Source: Trichostrongylus colubriformis
Taxonomy: Eukaryota; Nematoda; Chromadorea; Rhabditida; Trichostrongylidae
DNA: 64,000 nucleotides
NCBI GenBank assembly: GCA_963978905.1
Contig: OZ022257.1
Span: 8,020,509-8,084,508 of the forward strand
Reading direction: 5' to 3'
This document shows, one piece after another, positions 33,939 through 47,110 of the stretch. The number at the start of each line of letters is the position of its first letter. Within the stretch, counting starts at the first letter, position 1. Position numbers and translations under genes: made by a program. The notes beneath the pieces were generated by a model. It was not told the origin of the DNA. It did not search any database and saw only the letters and a list, made by a program, of their open reading frames with translations.

Positions 33939-35641
33939 TAGCAGTAACATGTCAATGATCCCATGGACGTTTACCTACTTGATTGTTTGCGTTCGCAGTC
34001 AGTAAAAATTGAATTGAAAGAAAATGGTTGAACTAAAAATGTTTATCTTTAGAACAAAAAGACGGTAGTAACCGAACAGATGGAATACGCCACGAATGCA
34101 ATAAGAAGCATTGTGCTGTGATGAAAAATGTATCTCGAAAGTTGAGGGGTGACGCTTCGAACGGTTATTATATTTACAAAGTTAAGATAAGAGGAAGACC
34201 ATCTGACAAGTTATCTATAACGGAAAATGAAGCTTCAATCGTGAATCGAGTGTGGGATATACCTAATGTAGCTTTCTATGATACGTGACTGGCGCTGTAT
34301 AATTTCTCTACTTCTAGTGGGCGAAACTGTATGTGCAAATTTGTACGTATAGTGGATCGCGAGATCTTGCCGCCGCCTAATCATAGATCTACGTGGCTAC
34401 GATCGATACACAGTGAAGTGCCAAGCCGCAAAACCCACCCACGCAAGAAACAACAGTGAGAATGTGGATCCTATTTACAGCCGATACACAGAAAAAGTGC
34501 TAAGGAAAGTAGACCTAGGTGAAGCTTCGCACCACTCAAAGTAGGAAGACAGGAATCTAGTTTCACACAATTTTTCAACGATTAAGGACATGACTGGAAA
34601 TTTAACACCAGAAGTATCCGTTCCGAACGATGTCACCGTTACACAACTGTATGGGCATTAGAGGGATGGGGGGTGGGGGAGGGGAGGGGAGAGTCAATAA
34701 TCCGGCGCAGAGGTTAGGAAGCTCCAGGGTGGGTGAACCACTCCAAATGCAATCTCGAAGTCCTTTTCATGCATGAGAAGCTCCATAGCTCTTCCCCTAT
34801 CCTTTGATTTGTGGGCAAAATCACGTCACCGAGCTGTTGTACCGCTCTACCGCCTATAGCGGCGCGATACACTACTAGCGACGAAGAAAACACAAGGTTC
34901 AAGTACTAGTACAAAATCGTCAAGACATAAGACATAAAACCTTTTCGAAAACCCAAGAAAGTAAATTATGAGCAAGGCAAGAATAAGCGACAGTCGCGAT
35001 CAAAGACACCATAACCATAACCCACTACTAGAAGAGATCGTTGAATAAGTATCATGAAATCTTATAACAACTTTGGTTAGATTGATAGAAATCACTCAAA
35101 CGAAAGAATCTAGAAGAGCGGTGTATCACAGATTATCTAATCGCCGAAAACAGAAGGAGAGGTATGTGCATGGGGTTTCATCACAAGAATATGCGATTAG
35201 CTAATATTCAATGGCACTTATAGTACAAATATACTAATGTGAATTTCGTACTGCTCCTGAAGCCAGAAGAGAAATGAAAGAACGTCTCGTTTGAAACCGT
35301 TGTCCATAAATTCTATAGCCAAGTGGAGTTAAGTTGCGTCGATGTCGAGATGTGTGAGTGGACCTGTGTAATTCTTGATCAATCCTCTCTATACACTAAT
35401 TCACAAATCAATAAAGAAGAGTGGCAACATCTATTGACGTGACGCAATATTGTGTTTCAGTGCACGAGAGGTGCCTAATACCACGTAGAGGGCACTGCAC
35501 TGCGATTGCTTCATTCCTACCGTTAGCACATTGTGGAAATGGAGCTTTTATTCAATATGATGAATGGAGAAGAGAATTTTGTCTAAAACTGAAAGAAGGG
35601 GCGTTCTGAGAAGGGCAAGACTATTCCGATGTGCAGCAAGG

Positions 35642-35905
35642 TTGGGTGTGTGGCGATTGGTCGAATACTCGCTTCGCGACGTCGCACTCGCGCCGCCGTC
35701 AGCACGACTTGCCGCAGTCGTTTGGAATTCCGTTCAAGATGCAGTGGGCTGGTACCGTGAAAGATCTTTGAAGTTTTCAGGTTGGAAGCTTCGGAAGTTC
35801 GCCTATGTTGTTGGCGTCGCTCTTCCAACAGATGAAGCTGCAAATGACTCGCACTCGCCGCGGGCGGCCGCGCGAAATATCTACCAATCGCCACACACCC
35901 CAAGA
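35642..35905. repeat. Foldback element with CG-rich arms
   Basis: TTGGGTGTGTGGCGATTGGT at the left is mirrored by ACCAATCGCCACACACCCC at the right. Inside, CGCTTCGCGACGTCGCACTCGC faces GCACTCGCCGCGGGCGGCC. The CGCGACGTCGCAC core is shared with family B, but the ends differ. Confidence 0.65.
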
Positions 35906-36872
35906 AGGTTCCTTACATAGAAAGGGGCTCAGTAACCCCAGGCTCCTCCGTCATCGAATTTGGATCACAGCTCCTATTCTATATAAGAACAGATTTGGCC
36001 TTTCGCATGCGATTTCGCGATATCGAGGTTGTGCAATGTGTGGATTGGCGGCACTATCGCGAAGTCTGGCGTCGGTTTTGGGTGAGGCTACTTACGCTGG
36101 AAAATCGCTTCGCGGCGCCCCCTGCACGACTTGCGAATGGATTGCCCTTGGGAGCTTGGTAGAGCCGGCTGCGTCACCTCTGCGCTTCCACCCATGCCTC
36201 ACTGCCTCGCTTGAAGGCTGCCATGCCCTACCACTGGCACTCGCACTCACCCCGCCGCTCGCCGCGAGCGGCCACGCGATTTTCCGGCGTAAGTAGCCTC
36301 ATCCGTCGGTTTTGAGGACGACGGAAGGGATTAATTCGGCAGATTATGAATTGCACACTATGGAAGATTATTCAATTTGGAATATAAAAGCGGCTCAGCG
36401 GTGTAACAGTAGGGAAGGAACGAGATAAAACGATTAAAAAGCCGAAAATAAAAAGCCGAAATCCCCTACTCTTGCGTTACTTGCCGATGGAGTATATTGT
36501 AGAAAGGTGAGGATCTGAATCAGGCGGATGATGGGCAGCACGACGCTGCGGAAACGTCATAAGACCCTAGGCCAATGCATGTTCCGCCACGCATCATTCT
36601 TCTGATATAAATAGTTGTTTTTAGAGAGCACATAACCCCAGTTCTCACTTTCTCCTTCCCCTCACGGTGCCTTTAACGCTTCCGGTATCTCAATGGTATA
36701 AGGATATCGTTTTCAAAACGCAGGGATATTTTCCTGTGTAAACAATACGCTAGGCACTCTATCAGGAGTAAACAGTGCAGTGAATACGCAATACTGTGTC
36801 ACATGTACTTGTTGCCTTTTCTTCTTCACATGAGTACCAGTTCACGAACAATTTTTCCAAACCTGCAGCCTT

Positions 36873-39800
36873 TTAGTGATTTCTTCCCTTTTCCATGAAA
36901 ACACGAAGATGAACAATAGCGCAAAGGCTAAGCGTATAACAAATGAGAATAAACATTGCAGTCACGTCATCTGTGCGGTGTGTGTCGATCACAAAGTTAA
37001 CAAAACCAGTGAAGACATTGGCGAGAATAAAGAATACGAGTCCTGATCTATTCACTGATGTGGTTAAGCACGGTTGCACTCCGCACCACGGATTCTCATC
37101 TAAACACGATTTCATGAACGAAATGCAGAATGACATGGATCCAAAGAACCAGGGACGGAATAGCAGCTTTTTTTTAGCTTACTGCCAGTTCAAAACAAAT
37201 ATGACCTAGTTGAGTGAAGGTGTTGAATATCCTTTTCTATTGACTCTATTCCTGAAGGCAGCAGAAGCGACAATTCTTATCTCTAGGAAGTCATGGACGA
37301 AGGGAGAAAAACATGGAAACCAGGGATCCGAGAAGATTTTATAGCGCTCAACCCGTGGTGAAAGGCGCGGTCTACGCCCAACAAGGCCCTAAATTGTGAA
37401 GGCTCTTCCCATAAGCGAGTGTGTCGTAAATACGTATCGGAGCTCCGTATTCTACATCCGAGTGCCATGCACCGTATCGTACGGTATTCGGTGATGCGGC
37501 GCTCTATATTCTTCTGGGCCGAGATGAATGCAAAAGGGGTCCCAGTTCCCAGGTTCCCGGCCGTTATTCTTCATTTCTTCGTAGCCGCTCTACTGGCAAG
37601 TACATCTGTTTTCACTTCAAACAAGCGACCTATTGCTCCCACTGCGCGGCCATTTTTTTTTCTGCAAATCAAAGTGCACAAAAGACACCACAAGACACCC
37701 CAAGAATGCTCAGCAGAACGGTGCTTGTCAGATCTACCTCTATGGGAAAATTGCATATAGAGGTAAGCTCTACAACTAAGGCCACTTACCGATAGAGAAA
37801 TGTGGTACATTTGCAGCCCAGGCAACCATGGAAAATAACTGGACGCATAAGAAACCAGCAAGTGTGAATGTGAGGAACGACATCTGGAAATCACCTCTTT
37901 AAGTATCAATCAAATCGTCTCGAAAAAAATATGTTAATACTCCTTAGTAAGATAACTAGGCTGACACAGCCATTTCTGTCACTACATATAGGGTCAACAC
38001 CAATTTACTGCCAGCTTCTAATGAAGAATTTCAAAGGTTTTTTAAGTGCCGTAATTAATGAAATAAATAAATCCATTTGACATGTCCTCAGATACAGATC
38101 GTCAGAAGATTGTCGTTCAAGCAATTATAGCATTTTACTTCATCCACCATATCTTCTGATTAACACCTCAACTCGAAAAAGAGATTCCAATTACGTACCA
38201 CAGAGAAGATGTAGGCGATGTTGACGACCCGACGAGATGGCTGCCCCAGTGTCCACTCAGCTGCTAACTGCATTCCATAGAATATCAGAGAAAATACGTA
38301 AAGCCGCCAACAACACTCAATCCATGATTTCACACGAATACTAAATCAAGAATAGGCTTACTTATGCCAAGATACCACATTTCAGACTGTTCAGTATCGT
38401 AAGCGTATAAAAACTGGGAAAGACTACTTAAAACCTCATTCATGAGGGATACGTCTCCACAAAACTTACATAAAGCAAGAAATATGGGAAAACCAAGTAA
38501 GTCTTTTCAAAGCCGCTTATGTTGTAAATGGACCGGGCCAATTTTTTGCGGCTTCACTCTGATCCGGTCCATTCGTTACAACATCTAACATTTGAAACAG
38601 CACAAAAAACCGGATAAAAGCTTACCCCGTCTTGGAAATGAAAACTGCCAATGAATCAGCCATGTAGAAAATAGTTATATAACCCATGAGTGAGCAGATT
38701 CCCTCAATATTAGCTGTGAACAGCGTTTCTCGCTGATTTTCACCGTTAATGATCCATTCCTGCAATGAAATTTATAGAAATCATTCATGAGGCATTCCGA
38801 ATAATTTTCAAAAGATAAGGGGATCCCTTCACTAGTTGGATCCCCCGTAATTTACACAAAAAGACTGTGAAAATAAACTACTCGAAATAAAGAATTTATA
38901 TGATGAAAAGATCGAGAAAGTAACAAGGAGTGAAAACTGGCATAACGCCAAACGAGTTCAAGCCAACCTACCTGATATCCATTCATGAGCATAGTTTGCT
39001 GGAAAATCCCAAAAAGGAAAGTCCATAGGAGAGGAAACTTCCTGGGTAAAATGTGAGAAACGATCTAAATCAGCTACTTTATGCATATGACTGAAACCAA
39101 ATATCAATAAAAACTTCTGCAATCTAAAAGGTTTTATAGGAGAAGACGGATCCGAGAAGACCTCTGTTTTCTAGGAGGTGTCGTATTACTGGGAGAGCGA
39201 GCGAGGGGCACGAGAACGGACCTCAGCGACTAACCGATGAGGGATACACTGAGGAATGTACTAGGCACCAGACCACTTCGACATATTAAAGACAGCTTTA
39301 GGGATAACAGTTACTGTAGAATCCCTAAAGAAGTCTTTCACGTGGAAACTATGGGTCCAAGAACCTTATTTATGGCAAAATCCTCATCACAGAGCCCCCA
39401 GAGCTGTAGTGACGGCGTAACGGATAGGAGCTGATGTCTTCGATGGACGACCCCGCCTCCAACGACGTGTTTCCTGCTTGGTTACGATGAGAGCGGCCAA
39501 GGATATGCGGCGATTGAAAATATTGCGGCGCGCCTTCGCAGTTTTAGGTTAAGCTCACTCCAGGAAATAGACAGTTGTATTTCCAAACATTCCCTTGTGT
39601 TTATTGGTGACTATGGAAAACTACTCGGACTACCTGCCTCTTGACGGAAAGGTTTGGAAAGGTCGTCCGCGTCAAGGATCAACGGTGAGAAAGGTCCCAT
39701 TTCTCGGGTTCTTGGCCATTTCAATCCGTTTTTTCTCCATTGTCCTGTTACTAGGCATCTCGAACTTCATATTCCCTACTTCTTTGACTTCTCGTCCGAA

Positions 39801-42126
39801 TTTCTCCTAATGCTGCCTCTAATAGCAACCCTTTGAGGTTCGATCTAAGGCTCCATCCACTTCTCAACGCGTTCACTACAGCTTACATTCAGCTGAATTT
39901 GAAACGATCTACAAGTTTACACCACTTGTCCAAAAATTTCCAGAACCAGCACCTGATCTACAGTAAGTTCTCTCCTGAGGTATCCTTGAGGATAACAAGT
40001 GTTCGTAAAATACCTGCCTTCTAACAGTGGAGATGGCAGAAAAATTGGAAATAGTCGTAACACCTCAATATTTGACGGTAGGAACCAACCTTTACTACTG
40101 CTAGAGTGTAGAAAAAATTCCAATGTACGCCATACTCCGTCACGTGTTGCGGATAATTCAGTACCGTCAGCAAAAGAGTACGGGCAAATCCTATCGCCGG
40201 CAGAATCACGAACGAAGATTGGAGCCACGAATAACGACTATAAATCACTCACAAACTGTGCACTTAAAATACACATAAATTAAATTAGGACACTGTAGAA
40301 CGGTTGCTGCGCAACACATTCCGCTTCCAAAGCCGGGAGTAGGTTAAAAGGTCAAAACATCTGGCGCCAATCAATCTATTCGGACTACCCCACACATTTC
40401 ACTTGTGTTCAGAGCAGATCGTTAAAAAGCGAAAATGTCTTGGGTCACAAGGGCATCTGAAATAGCTCGTGAAAGAACAGCTTCCCCTAGAGGACAAGAG
40501 CTTTCTTGGGCAAAGCCTAGTCGGAGACATGTATCTAAGAATTGCAGCGGCAGACAGCTTACATTATTACAACTCCTCACTTTTAGAATGTGACACGTTT
40601 TGGATGCAGATCATAAGAAATATCAACTATCAACTAAAGCTGCTCAGTGAAAGTCCTAAAGGGATATAAAACTAGTTACATAACTGAAACCTGTGTTCCA
40701 ATTAGCTCATTCACTCTATCTCAAATACTATTAAGATGCAGTAAAAACATAAATTCTGCGATTGGCAAGATTGATCAGAAAATGCCATACCTTTTACGTT
40801 GAGTTCTTCCATCCCAAACATTTAGTGATTTCAGTCTACTTGTGATAGCTAGAGCAAATATGAACCCAGCAACGCCAGCATCCATTAAACTGTGACCGTA
40901 CTTTTCTGAAAGTGAACATAACGAGTTGTTGCTTTCAACAAATTTTCAAGAGCTTTGAATTAGCCTCCATAGCTTATGATTTGCAAAAGGAAGAGATGAC
41001 TTATAAATTTTCGGAAGTCTCTCGCCACCCTCCCTCCGCTACACCCTTCATTCAGAAATGTCCAACAGATTCCAAATGTGCAACCACGACTAGGTCTGAG
41101 TCAGCACACCGTGCATAAGGTCCTTGCTGGTGTCGATCAGCTGTAAATCGTGCGCAGTAGCGAATTCGCGACGCCCGGTTATGTATAATAGCTACACAGC
41201 TTTAATGCACAACTCCGAACTCATATTACTTCAGCGCGGTTTTCATGTGGAGGTCTAAATGCAAGACGTGGGCATTTTCAAAATTTGCATGGCACAGCAA
41301 GCGCTCGCGCACCAGACCGTAACAAATTAGAACTGAAGTAATATTTCCAAGTACAAATAAGGTTATTTCAGCAGAGAAGTTCACCTGTTTTAGCGAAGCG
41401 CCGAGGAAATGCTGGAAAGTCCACCCCCAAAATGGCCGTGGCAACCGAGAGTAACATAGAAGCCCTAAAATTTGAATGTAACGTCTGACTTAAATGTTAT
41501 TCCCATGCAAAAATTCTACCTATAGAGCTCACATAACTAACCTAAAATACGTGACAAACGTAGTCGGCTGGTGGCTATCATCGATGATTCTGTTAAGTAC
41601 CACCTTAGCAGCAGGTCGATCCGGTGAGATTAAATATTCACAAACGATGAAGACTAGAAGAGTGGCCAAGCATGTGGTTAGCACACATGTCAAAAATATA
41701 AGAGATTGTGAGAATATTGTCATTACTAGAAGTCCTGGCACTACAAGAAATAAGTAATCCAGCACGAATTTGAACCTGAACGATTGACTGGATTCTATTT
41801 AAACCAAAAGACGACTAAAAATTGAAAAGAATCTTATCTATGCGCCTGTAAAGAAGCATGGCATCGAACCCACCAGTATTTGAGAGCGCTAGTGCTGAAT
41901 TTTCGGCCTAGGAAAATCCAAGGAATAGACACATTTCTAAGCATCAGAGCAAGGAAAACAACTGTCTCCGCCAAAAAAATCTAGAACAATACATCAGCCT
42001 CAGAAAGAAAAAATTTCCACGTGTTGTGATCTGGAAAAGAACAAACATTCTAAAATGGAGGAAATTCCTCACCTCCCTCTGGTCGCAGCCAGTGAGTGTG
42101 CCCACGAAAACTGCATGTTCGTCCAT
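36873..42126 (-). CDS. pigw-1: PIGW/GWT1, GPI inositol acyltransferase
   Basis: Exons: 42126-42073, 41907-41846 (tentative), 41775-41542, 41464-41385, 40905-40791, 40237-40090, 39064-38972, 38759-38626, 38340-38199, 37883-37790 and 37099-36873, about 460 residues (human PIGW 504). Clear family stretches: [88 protein letters not shown] and [17 protein letters not shown]. The enzyme is a multi-pass ER membrane protein that acylates the inositol of GlcN-PI during GPI-anchor synthesis. The second exon is needed to keep phase; its donor would be GC (CTTTACAG then GCGCAT), so that exon is uncertain. Two other exon-like pieces (38470-38515 and 38362-38413) were left out because skipping them gives perfect phase and a better family fit. 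Confidence 0.92.
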
Positions 42127-43983
42127 TGATCCAATCAAATTCGGCTGCCGTCACATAAAGTGTAAATAAGCACTGCAAGACTATAACTAGCCGAAGTCAT
42201 GCGCCCATTATCCGAGCATATGCTTAATCACCTCCGTCTACTCAGTAATTATGGGTGAGAACCCTGTTCAAAACGCGCCTACAATCGGTGAGTTTTATTT
42301 TCAAACTATAAACAAAACATGCACAACCCGTGATATGGTGATTGAACAGTTATCTATAAGGTAATTTACCAAACACAGAAAATGAAAGATTGTGTTTTCA
42401 CTAGGCAAATAAAGGTGTACAACATACAAGGAGAACAGCGATGGACAACTGAATGTAGTCAATTACCGAAAGCTTCACATGAGCTCAAACTGCTCAGCAA
42501 TGAAATTGAACAGGCTGCATAAAAATCGTAACAAACCCACTACAGCATATGAGATGAGATCATGTAGCTAGCATCATGTAAATCAAAAAAATGGCAAAAA
42601 TGCAATGTGAGCAAGTTTTGAGAGAAAACAGAACCACAAAGAATGGTCTTCTAGAATGGTGGGGCACCTTCAATGAACTTGGCGAAACTCATGCATGCGT
42701 TTCAGTGCGGTAGATGCCGACGATGGAGTAGCCCTGGAGGGGCAACTAGATAACTTCAACCCAACTGGTCTCCTCCTCAACGTCACCCCCTTCAGCGATG
42801 CTGACAGCAGGCACAGCATGCAAGCACGTCCTCGATAAATCAGTGATAGAAGGAAGGGTCTTGTTTCTGAGTTTTTGACCGTTTCATTCCATTTTTCTTC
42901 ACTGTAGCACTACTGAGCATCCCTACTTTCCCTGCATTATATAAACCAGTAACCTTGTGTGTCGGTTTGTTTGTCGGCCTGCATGCCTGTCCGTCCGCAA
43001 GTAAGTGGTTGTGCTAGGGGATGATAGGAGGAAGTTGACCGCTCAATGTATTCCCATCCTCAGTGAATACGATTGCTTTCCTGGTCCCTATAGTGGCTAG
43101 CTCACACCATTTTACGTGCTCGCAATCGTAGTAGGATATGAAAGATGTCCACATCAGCTAATTTTTCGTTTTCATCTCACTGTTCCCCAAGTATTCATCC
43201 ACTGTGGTATCCGTGGAGATATCGCTTCCCACGGTTAATCGGTGAATTCCAGGAGTGTGTAACGCGGTTTCGGTGCCAGCGGACCAAAGAAAGAATGATT
43301 AGCATTGGCCGGCTTCGTTGTGGAATCGCGCCATACATGGGAACTTAAACTCACTCCGATGATTAAATTAAACTAGTTTCTGGTTTGAACCCAGTTAATC
43401 AGTTTTATCACATCTCCCCCTTTACGCTGTGGACGCTCAACGATTACGAGCCCTTCCCCTCCTAGTGAACCGGATACGACCCCCCCCCCCGGTCGAGGAT
43501 TGCTCGTCGCAGGCTTGACCTTGCTACGTGGTGCTGGCGGCAGGGCGTGGCTGCGTCGCACGTGAGTCTACTCTCTCGCCACTCCTCGCCGCTTGTGATC
43601 GCAGCCACGCCATGCCGCTGGCAAGCCGGCACCACTGCAAATTATAAAGGTGGCCTGAGACTTGTATAACCTCTGATGTCAGCAGCGAATCATGCGCTAA
43701 ACCCTAGAACATGGGTCCCAAAATTTTGAGTGGAATTTTTATCATGCCGACCTCAACGCTTTGAGACTAAGGGATACTAAGCTGAAATACGAGGAGAATA
43801 ACAATGACAATAAGAGATCATGGAGCACCACCGTCGTGAATCAAAGTAGACGCGAAAACGTGAAACGAAAGCGTATTAAACATGAGACAGATGAAGGAAT
43901 GGTTGACCAATAACTGCGCACCTTCGGTAAGTTCTCGGAGAACGGAAATACATTCCAACACGACCAGTACAGAATATCATACA
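42127..43983. other. Intergenic region between PIGW and sqv-2
   Basis: This is the upstream side of PIGW and the downstream side of sqv-2, both on the minus strand. A + strand frame at 42252 (MGENPVQNAPTIGEF) has a donor-like GTGAGT, but no partner exon. Bases 42960-43010 are rich in GTCGG/GTCCG. A family A element lies at 43531-43658. No gene is supported. Confidence 0.4.
43531..43658. repeat. Foldback element, family A (diverged)
   Basis: GTGGTGCTGGCGGCAGGGCG followed by TGGCTGCGTCGC is mirrored by GCAGCCACGCCATGCCGCTG and GCCGGCACCAC. The outermost CATACTTTGC ends are eroded (AAATTATAAAGGTGGCC at right). Confidence 0.6.
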
Positions 43984-46900
43984 TTAAGGTATATTTGTTC
44001 CATTAATTCGTTGACAACATTGACTTGGCAGTGCTGTCCAGTCATACACATACGAATAACGAATGCGAAACTCTTTCTCGCAAAGAACACGATTGTTTAG
44101 CTGAAAAATAAGTGATCATCCACATTTCAGCGACGGTAACGCACAGGGAAAACGATGGAGATACACATAGTTATGCGGCTTGAACACCACAAACATACGT
44201 GCAAAAGACTTGCCGCTTTTCTGAACAGGGTATACCCTGTGACATATGGGGAAGAGAGGAAAGGATTTTCAAATGTGTGCCACTGGTACAGAAAATGTGT
44301 GTGGTCGCGTATAACGTGCCGCGCGTTACGCGCGGACTGTAACACCGCATATGAAGCTGAGACTATAAATTGCGACTCGTCTGGATTGTCCGAATCCTCC
44401 GACCTCGACGATCCGCACGAGTCGCAGGTGTAACCCCACCCTAGTTGCTTCCTGAAGTGATACCGAGTCAGAGGCGTGAGGCACAGTATCACACCAGAGC
44501 TAACTTCGCAATGATCGCCTCGCACTCCTCATACCGCGACGACGGAATTTTCTGCCTTAATAGCACACAACTGGAGGTTAGTGAGGGAAGTTCTGTTCAA
44601 ATCACACATTGCTCCAAAACAATGTTCCAAAAGTCAAAACTTTTAGATCGCCGTTTGATGGATTGAATCCGCCACGTGATAGAAATGAAGAAAAAAACAT
44701 TCCGCCCCAATGGGGATCAGACGAATCGGTCAAATAATTAGTTATTGGAACCGAAAACTAGCAACATTGTAAGACACCAGACATCATAACGTCAGCTAAG
44801 GCCGCGGTCATACTCACCGCCGGCAGAGCGCGGCTGCGTTCACAGGCAGCAAGGGAGAGTGGCACGGGTGGGGGGCAGAGATGACGCACCGAGGCAGGGT
44901 GGCAAGGCGGAGACGCAGGGATACGCAGCCACGCCCTGCCGCGCACCACAAAGTGCGAACGCGGCCTAATACGTCGAGTCCGCAAAAAAAAGATGAGCTG
45001 GACCACTCACCATATTGTTGTACAACTTCTCCATATCAGCAGGTGACTTCTTATGCGTTATAAGGTACTCGTTATTACAGCCCCTTGATATCCACTCCGT
45101 GTCAAAACGAGGATCATGAACGTACTTCACATTTAGACCTACAGGAAACAGCTGAGATAAAAAGAAACAACGAAAAGCTGAGAAAACGGGAGAACGAAGC
45201 AACATACCAGCAAGCCAAGCTCCAACTGAAACATCTTCATTCTTATACATTTTGAATAGCCGAGCATTGAGTGCGAGGAAACGAACGAGCTCATATGAAA
45301 GTGTGTATCCGCCACCAAGCTAAATGAGATGATCACAGTTGCTTATTTGATTTGATAGTTCCCTGACATGGAATCACTGGTCGATCTGAGTGAAGATACT
45401 ATGACACAGACGGAAGTAGCTGACAGTAAGTAAGAAACCAAGCAGGAAATCAAAGAGCTCGGATAGCTTTTAATTTCTAGCTACGGTAACCTTCGATTGG
45501 TGAGTCACACTAGGCTTGACGGAACTCTGTTCTGTCATCCAGGAGAGGAAAACGCTTCCCCACACACATCTCAGTTCTATCCCTTCTCTACTGTTTATCT
45601 TCTCATCAAGGTGGGTGACACAAAAAAAAAACAGAAAGTACCTGATATGGAAGATAACGATCGCAAAGGATCCAGTCGGTTTCGCGCCATTTGCCTTTTC
45701 GGAATGGCTTCGCTCTACCGTCTAGGAATCCCCAGTACAAACGGGGATGTTGAATATCTTTCAGAGATTTTATAAAGGCCCCCAATCGTACAAAGGAATC
45801 CGAGTCCACCTGAAAAATCACACATCATAGAAGAGCTCGCTCTCATAAATTTACAAAACAACTAACTTTTAAGATATACTGGAAGCGAAAATTCTGGTAC
45901 GCATATTCCATAGTTCTCAACGTTTTGAGCGCTAGATTCGAGTATGTTTCCTCCAAATTCTCTATTAACGCAATATCGCCATGTGTCTTTTCCTCCTCTT
46001 CGAGCTGTAGTCGCATGGTTTCACTAGAAGCTTTTCTCTCAGCAATCCGTACTATGGTGTCTCTCATAATTAACATGACCAGACGCATACAGCGGTTTAT
46101 TCAAGTAAAAAGGAAGCGATTATGGAAGGCAAGGGCATATGCCTATAAATCTGAGCAGAGAGCTTGAACTGTTATTTTCCTAGGTAAGGCTGATGTCACA
46201 CCTCACGATTTTAGGTGTTCACGCTTTCGCATGCGAGATAGTACCATCTGCTGTGTATACGATTAAGTCAAAATTTCGCACCGGGACGTGCGAGGTGCAA
46301 CGCGGGCGTGCAAGCCACGGATTGCGTTGGTAGTCGCGTCCTGAACGGATTGCCTATCCTATGCTCTGCTTGAGCCACAAGGCGAGGTAACCAACTACAC
46401 ACGGCACCTTTAGCTCACACAGACACTGCGTCGCACGTGGGACGTGACGGTGTGGAATCCCAATCTAAAGGTCCTTATCCCAGTACCTGTAGACCCCAGA
46501 ATTGACTGCAAAATCGAGGCAATTGCAAAATCGCAATATCACGAATATCTCACATCAGCTTAACAGCAACAATTGTGAGCAATTCAAACTGTCAGAAAAA
46601 AACGACTGCGTCAAGAGAGTTCAAAACAAAAGAACAACCAAACCAACCTAACCTTAAACCTTTCGTTCCAATTGAAAAGCGATGTTGTACCACTGCTGGA
46701 CCCTTCTGTGACAGTCGCAGCCATGTGTCGCGTATTACGGTTCTCACGTCGCTTTCATTCGGAGCAGACATAATGGCGATTAGTAGAAATGTTTCAGGAA
46801 GTGCGGTTTGCGCTTCACTCAATGGTACTGCAAAAGCTATTGAATACAGACGCCAGAAACCATAATTACTCATGAATGGCTGTTTCCAAAGCTCGAAACT

Positions 46901-47110
46901 ACCCACAAAGGCGTGTGAAAAACAAGCATCAATCAAGCACGCGCTAGATCGATATCATCAATGAGCAAAAAACTGACCTTCAACTGCTGGCTTTGGCTTG
47001 TAACTGGATAGTCCACTTCCAGAATCGCAGGAACAATTATAGGTGATAATTAATGTACAAATGATACATACGGCTATAGCTCCCAGTAAATATTTACGAA
47101 GGAAAGACAT
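43984..47110 (-). CDS. sqv-2: SQV-2/B3GALT6, linker galactosyltransferase II
   Basis: Seven exons: 47110-46978, 46827-46653, 46023-45867, 45809-45642, 45319-45208, 45138-45011 and 44100-43984. Phases agree and give 329 residues, the length of human B3GALT6. The N-terminus [20 protein letters not shown] is a type II signal anchor. The GT31 domain follows: [22 protein letters not shown], then [14 protein letters not shown], the metal-binding DSDSF (DxD), [53 protein letters not shown] and the C-terminal [14 protein letters not shown]. It adds the third sugar (galactose) of the xylose-galactose-galactose-glucuronate linker on proteoglycans in the Golgi; loss in C. elegans gives the squashed-vulva phenotype. 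Intron 6 contains a family A element. Confidence 0.96.
44799..44967. repeat. Foldback element, family A, in sqv-2 intron 6
   Basis: AGGCCGCGGTCATACTCACC with GCCGGCAGAGCGCGGCTGCG is mirrored by CGCAGCCACGCCCTGCCGCG and CAAAGTGCGAACGCGGCCT. The interior repeats the family's GGCAGCAAGG..AGAGTGGCACGGGTGG block. It lies about 45 bases from the donor of exon 45138-45011. Confidence 0.85.

Larger units (their letters stand above)
32683..36872. other. Intergenic region between convergent rpn-9 and PIGW
   Basis: Both flanking genes end here (rpn-9 at the left, PIGW at the right). A 29-codon minus-strand frame at 33036-33125 (MSKIAADDFSPTNEPFLDAI...) is open but too short to call. Foldback elements lie at 33765 and 35642. 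A purine run (GGGATGGGGGGTGGGGGAGG) lies near 34667. I see no exon of a known gene. Confidence 0.45.

Noticed and set aside
36680..36745. tRNA-Glu-like stretch (TCTCAATGGTATAAGGATATC with TTTTCAA)
   Set aside because: The D-arm-like and anticodon-like parts look right, but there is no GGTTCGA T-arm and the acceptor stem does not pair.
38362..38515. Two extra PIGW exons (38515-38470 and 38413-38362)
   Set aside because: They have splice-like ends but create a one-base phase conflict. Joining 38626 directly to 38340 is in phase and gives residues that align with the family.
45642..45809. Loss of the SQV-2 metal-binding motif (DSD where human has DDD)
   Set aside because: DSD still satisfies the DxD rule, and the rest of the domain is intact.
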